A stretch of DNA of 9,297 nt from a bacterium (lineage in GTDB: Bacteria > Actinomycetota > Acidimicrobiia > Spongiisociales > UBA11373): the NCBI GenBank assembly GCA_013202595.1, contig JABMPV010000278.1, forward strand, positions 1 through 9,297. Direction: 5' to 3'. Shown one piece after another: positions 7,694 to 9,297 of the stretch (positions are counted from its first letter, which is position 1; the number at the start of each line of letters is the position of its first letter). The notes beneath the pieces were generated by a model that was not told the origin of the DNA, ran no database searches, and saw nothing but the letters and a program-made list of their open reading frames with translations. A program made the position numbers and the translations under genes.

Positions 7694-7767
7694 CCCAGCA
7701 AGGACCCTGTTTCCCGGGATTCCGCCGGGCCGCCACTCCTCCCGGTGAGGCGGTGGGCAAGACCCGA

Positions 7768-8922
7768 TCAGCCGGTGGCGACTGCGGTCGGAGCCGGCTC
7801 GATATCGGCGAGGTAGTCGAGTGCGTCCTGGAGGATGGCGATGGGCACGACGATGATCTCATCGCCAGAGGCGGTCAGCGCATCGGGGTAGTTGTCCGTG
7901 GGGACGAATACGTAGTCGGCACCCACGGCACGGGCAGCGAACACCTTCTGCCTCACCCCGCCGATGGCGCCCACGGTCTCGTCGAAGCTGATGGTTCCCG
8001 TGCCCGCGATCCGGTTGCCCTTGGTCATGTCGTCGGGTGTGAGCAGATTCATCACCGTCAGGGTGTACATGAGGCCGGCCGACGGGCCGCCGATGTTCCG
8101 TGAGTCGACACTCACGTCGATCGGCAGATCCATCCGGAGGTTCAATGTGTCGAACACGACCCCGACCATTGGCTGCCCTTCCAGGTCGGGATGTGGAATC
8201 AGGGTGATCTCGACCACCAGCGGCTCTCCGTCCCTGGTGCCTTCCAGGGTGATGGTGTCACCGATGCCATAGGAACGGATCACCGCAGCCGCCTGGTCGG
8301 TGGTGAAGACCTCTGTCCCCTCGATGATGATGAATTGGTCACCGACCACGAGTGCCTCCTCCGCCGGGCTTCCCTCGACGGTCTGCAACACCTCAACACC
8401 GTCGCCGGCGAACGAGACGTCGTAGCCCAGGCGCCCGAGCGCGACGAAGACTGCCGTGTCGATGGACTGATCCATCGCCTGAAGATTGCTGCGAGTCACC
8501 TCTTCCTGGCTCACACCGGGTGGGCGGATGACGTCACGATCGATGAGTTCGACCTGCTCGTCGAAGTGTGCCTCTATGTATTCGAACACATTGACCTCAC
8601 GAAGGCCGACCGTGAGCAGATAGAGGTCCCCGTCGGGGAGGAAGACCTCCGAGTCCGAGACGGTCACCAGGTCGGCTACCTCCTCGACGGGCCCCGGGGC
8701 CATCGCGTAGTACGGCACCTTCACCGGCCACAGAGCCAGCACGAGGAAGCCGAGGATCAGAAAGAGGCCGACGAGGAAATACGGCCACTTCGCAGGGCGT
8801 CGCGGCGCCGGGCGCGGCGTGGGATCGTGGAGGTGATCGTCCATAGACGAGGCGGAGCCTACCGATGAGTCGCCGATAGACGGCAACCTGCCGTCGGATC
8901 GGCCGTGGTCGTTGGTGGTCAT
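7768..8922 (-). CDS. Membrane-anchored PDZ and Lon-type (S16) serine protease, YlbL-like
   Basis: This 384-residue protein starts with a polar, Pro/Arg-rich cytoplasmic stretch (1-46) and a single membrane helix (about 47-65) that anchors the rest outside the cytoplasm. A PDZ domain follows (about 165-245, with EGSPAEEALVVGDQFIIIEG), then a Lon-type S16 protease domain (about 255-370). The catalytic dyad is visible: Ser281 in GGPSAGLM and Lys326 in GGVRQKVFAA. There is no ATPase domain, as in YlbL of Bacillus subtilis, which degrades the cell-division inhibitor YneA after DNA damage, and mycobacterial Rv3194c. The substrate here is unknown. GAGGA ending 8 nt before the ATG supports the start at 8922; Met27 (start at 8844) is an alternative without a better site. 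It is first in the minus-strand run and diverges from the DUF6159-like gene across 75 bp. Confidence 0.9.
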   Translation of the reverse strand: MTTNDHGRSDGRLPSIGDSSVGSASSMDDHLHDPTPRPAPRRPAKWPYFLVGLFLILGFLVLALWPVKVPYYAMAPGPVEEVADLVTVSDSEVFLPDGDLYLLTVGLREVNVFEYIEAHFDEQVELIDRDVIRPPGVSQEEVTRSNLQAMDQSIDTAVFVALGRLGYDVSFAGDGVEVLQTVEGSPAEEALVVGDQFIIIEGTEVFTTDQAAAVIRSYGIGDTITLEGTRDGEPLVVEITLIPHPDLEGQPMVGVVFDTLNLRMDLPIDVSVDSRNIGGPSAGLMYTLTVMNLLTPDDMTKGNRIAGTGTISFDETVGAIGGVRQKVFAARAVGADYVFVPTDNYPDALTASGDEIIVVPIAILQDALDYLADIEPAPTAVATG

Positions 8923-8930
8923 CTCTTCGA

Positions 8931-8935
8931 TCCTC
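8931..8935 (-). promoter_or_regulatory. Ribosome-binding site of the PDZ/Lon-like protease
   Basis: GAGGA on the minus strand ends 8 nt before the ATG at 8922. This is normal spacing and favours this start over the internal Met27, which has no purine-rich sequence before it. Confidence 0.5.
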
Positions 8936-8984
8936 GGTGCGGACGGAAGGCCGTTGGCTACCGGTCCCAGGCTGCGGTAGGCAA

Positions 8985-8990
8985 TACACT
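8985..8990 (+). promoter_or_regulatory. -10 box for a leaderless DUF6159-like transcript
   Basis: TACACT is followed by seven bases (CGCCCCC) and then the ATG at 8998. The pyrimidine-only spacer excludes a Shine-Dalgarno, and the -10 position puts the transcription start at or one base before the ATG. The identical hexamer TACACT serves as the -10 of the tRNA gene at 29-34. No clear -35 is seen in the 75-bp gap shared with the divergent protease gene. Confidence 0.5.
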
Positions 8991-8997
8991 CGCCCCC

Positions 8998-9297
8998 ATG
9001 GGACGCATCTCTCGCACAATCGCTCTGGCCAAAGCCTCGTGGAATGTCTTGAAGGCGGACAAGGAATTGATCCTGCTGCCTGTCATGTCATTGATAGCAA
9101 CGCTCGCGGTCGCCGCGACGTTCCTGCTCCCGATCTTCCTATCGGGCAACGAGGTGGCCCTCGAAGATCCAGGCGTCACCGGGTACATCCTGCTATTCGT
9201 CGCATACGTGACGCTGGCGTTCATCACCATCTTCTTCAACGCAGCCCTGGTGCACGCAGCCAACGAGCGGATGGACGGCGGCGACCCGACACTGGGG
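8998..9297 (+). CDS. DUF6159-like integral membrane protein, N-terminal 100 residues (runs off right edge)
   Basis: The frame opens at ATG 8998 and stays open to the last base, giving 100 residues with no stop. It begins MGRISRTIALAKASWNVLKA and continues DKELILLPVMS. This N-terminal pattern (a short amphipathic stretch with a conserved SW..LK.DKEL motif, then LLP and a membrane helix) is that of DUF6159 family proteins of actinobacteria, which have several membrane helices and no known function. Two helices are visible (about 25-47 and 60-82), followed by NAALVHAANERMDGGDPTLG, typical of the loop after the second helix in this family. It diverges from the protease gene and appears leaderless. 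The family call comes from recalled pattern, not a search. Confidence 0.78.
   Translation, partial: MGRISRTIALAKASWNVLKADKELILLPVMSLIATLAVAATFLLPIFLSGNEVALEDPGVTGYILLFVAYVTLAFITIFFNAALVHAANERMDGGDPTLG

Noticed and set aside
7713..7756. Short inverted repeats in the gap after the protease gene, possible terminator
   Set aside because: The stems are only 4-6 bp with bulges, compete with each other, and have no U-run.
6845..7816. A 323-codon plus-strand frame opposite the DivIVA/gpF-like gene
   Set aside because: The minus-strand frame encodes recognisable coiled coil and motifs; the plus-strand product shows none and crosses an intergenic gap into the next gene.
5774..8922. The idea that the protease plus gpF-like gene is a prophage head module (prohead protease plus minor head protein)
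   Set aside because: The protease is a membrane-anchored PDZ/S16 enzyme of the cellular YlbL type, and no portal, capsid, terminase or integrase gene is present.
8955..8984. A possible promoter for the protease gene on the minus strand (TTGCCT, 18 nt, TAGCCA)
   Set aside because: Both boxes match the consensus poorly and would overlap the upstream side of the divergent promoter; too weak to call.

Overview
The window is high-GC chromosomal DNA (roughly two-thirds G+C by eye) from what looks like an actinobacterium. Four things point that way: a YlbL-like PDZ/Lon-type protease with a UPF0182 membrane protein, a pairing known from mycobacteria (Rv3194c/Rv3193c); a DivIVA-like N-terminus on a third protein; a DUF6159-like membrane protein; and several start codons that seem leaderless, each with a TANNNT box 6-9 nt before the ATG and no Shine-Dalgarno. 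The class Acidimicrobiia is a plausible home, but that is inference.

Layout, left to right. The first 16 bases are the complement of the 5' end of an initiator tRNA (minus strand, running off the left edge), with a -35/-10 promoter just upstream at 29-57. A hairpin at 142-175 separates it from four minus-strand genes that follow one another with short gaps. In transcription order these are: a PDZ/Lon-like membrane-anchored protease (8922-7768), a 635-residue protein with a DivIVA-like coiled-coil N-terminus and a phage Mu gpF/SPP1 gp7-like C-terminus (7681-5774), a UPF0182 membrane protein (5729-2799), and an MMPL/HAE3-type RND-superfamily transporter (2741-183, GTG start). Gaps are 86, 44 and 57 bp, so an operon is likely, although the second and third genes also seem to have their own leaderless promoters. 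A DUF6159-like membrane protein starts at 8998 on the plus strand, diverges from the protease and runs off the right edge.

The set is mostly a cell-envelope group: an anchored protease, a large membrane protein with a big soluble domain, and a proton-driven transporter, followed by a translation-initiation tRNA. No gap exceeds 300 bp, and there are no insertion sequences, integrases, CRISPR arrays or other phage genes.

The most unusual item is the 635-residue protein. Its last ~80 residues carry the phage minor-head-protein signature (an RT-containing helix, then C-x2-C, then PPxHxxCxC), yet it begins with a DivIVA-like coiled coil and sits between two otherwise paired housekeeping genes. 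This looks like a phage head-morphogenesis domain domesticated for a cellular, perhaps envelope- or pole-associated, role.
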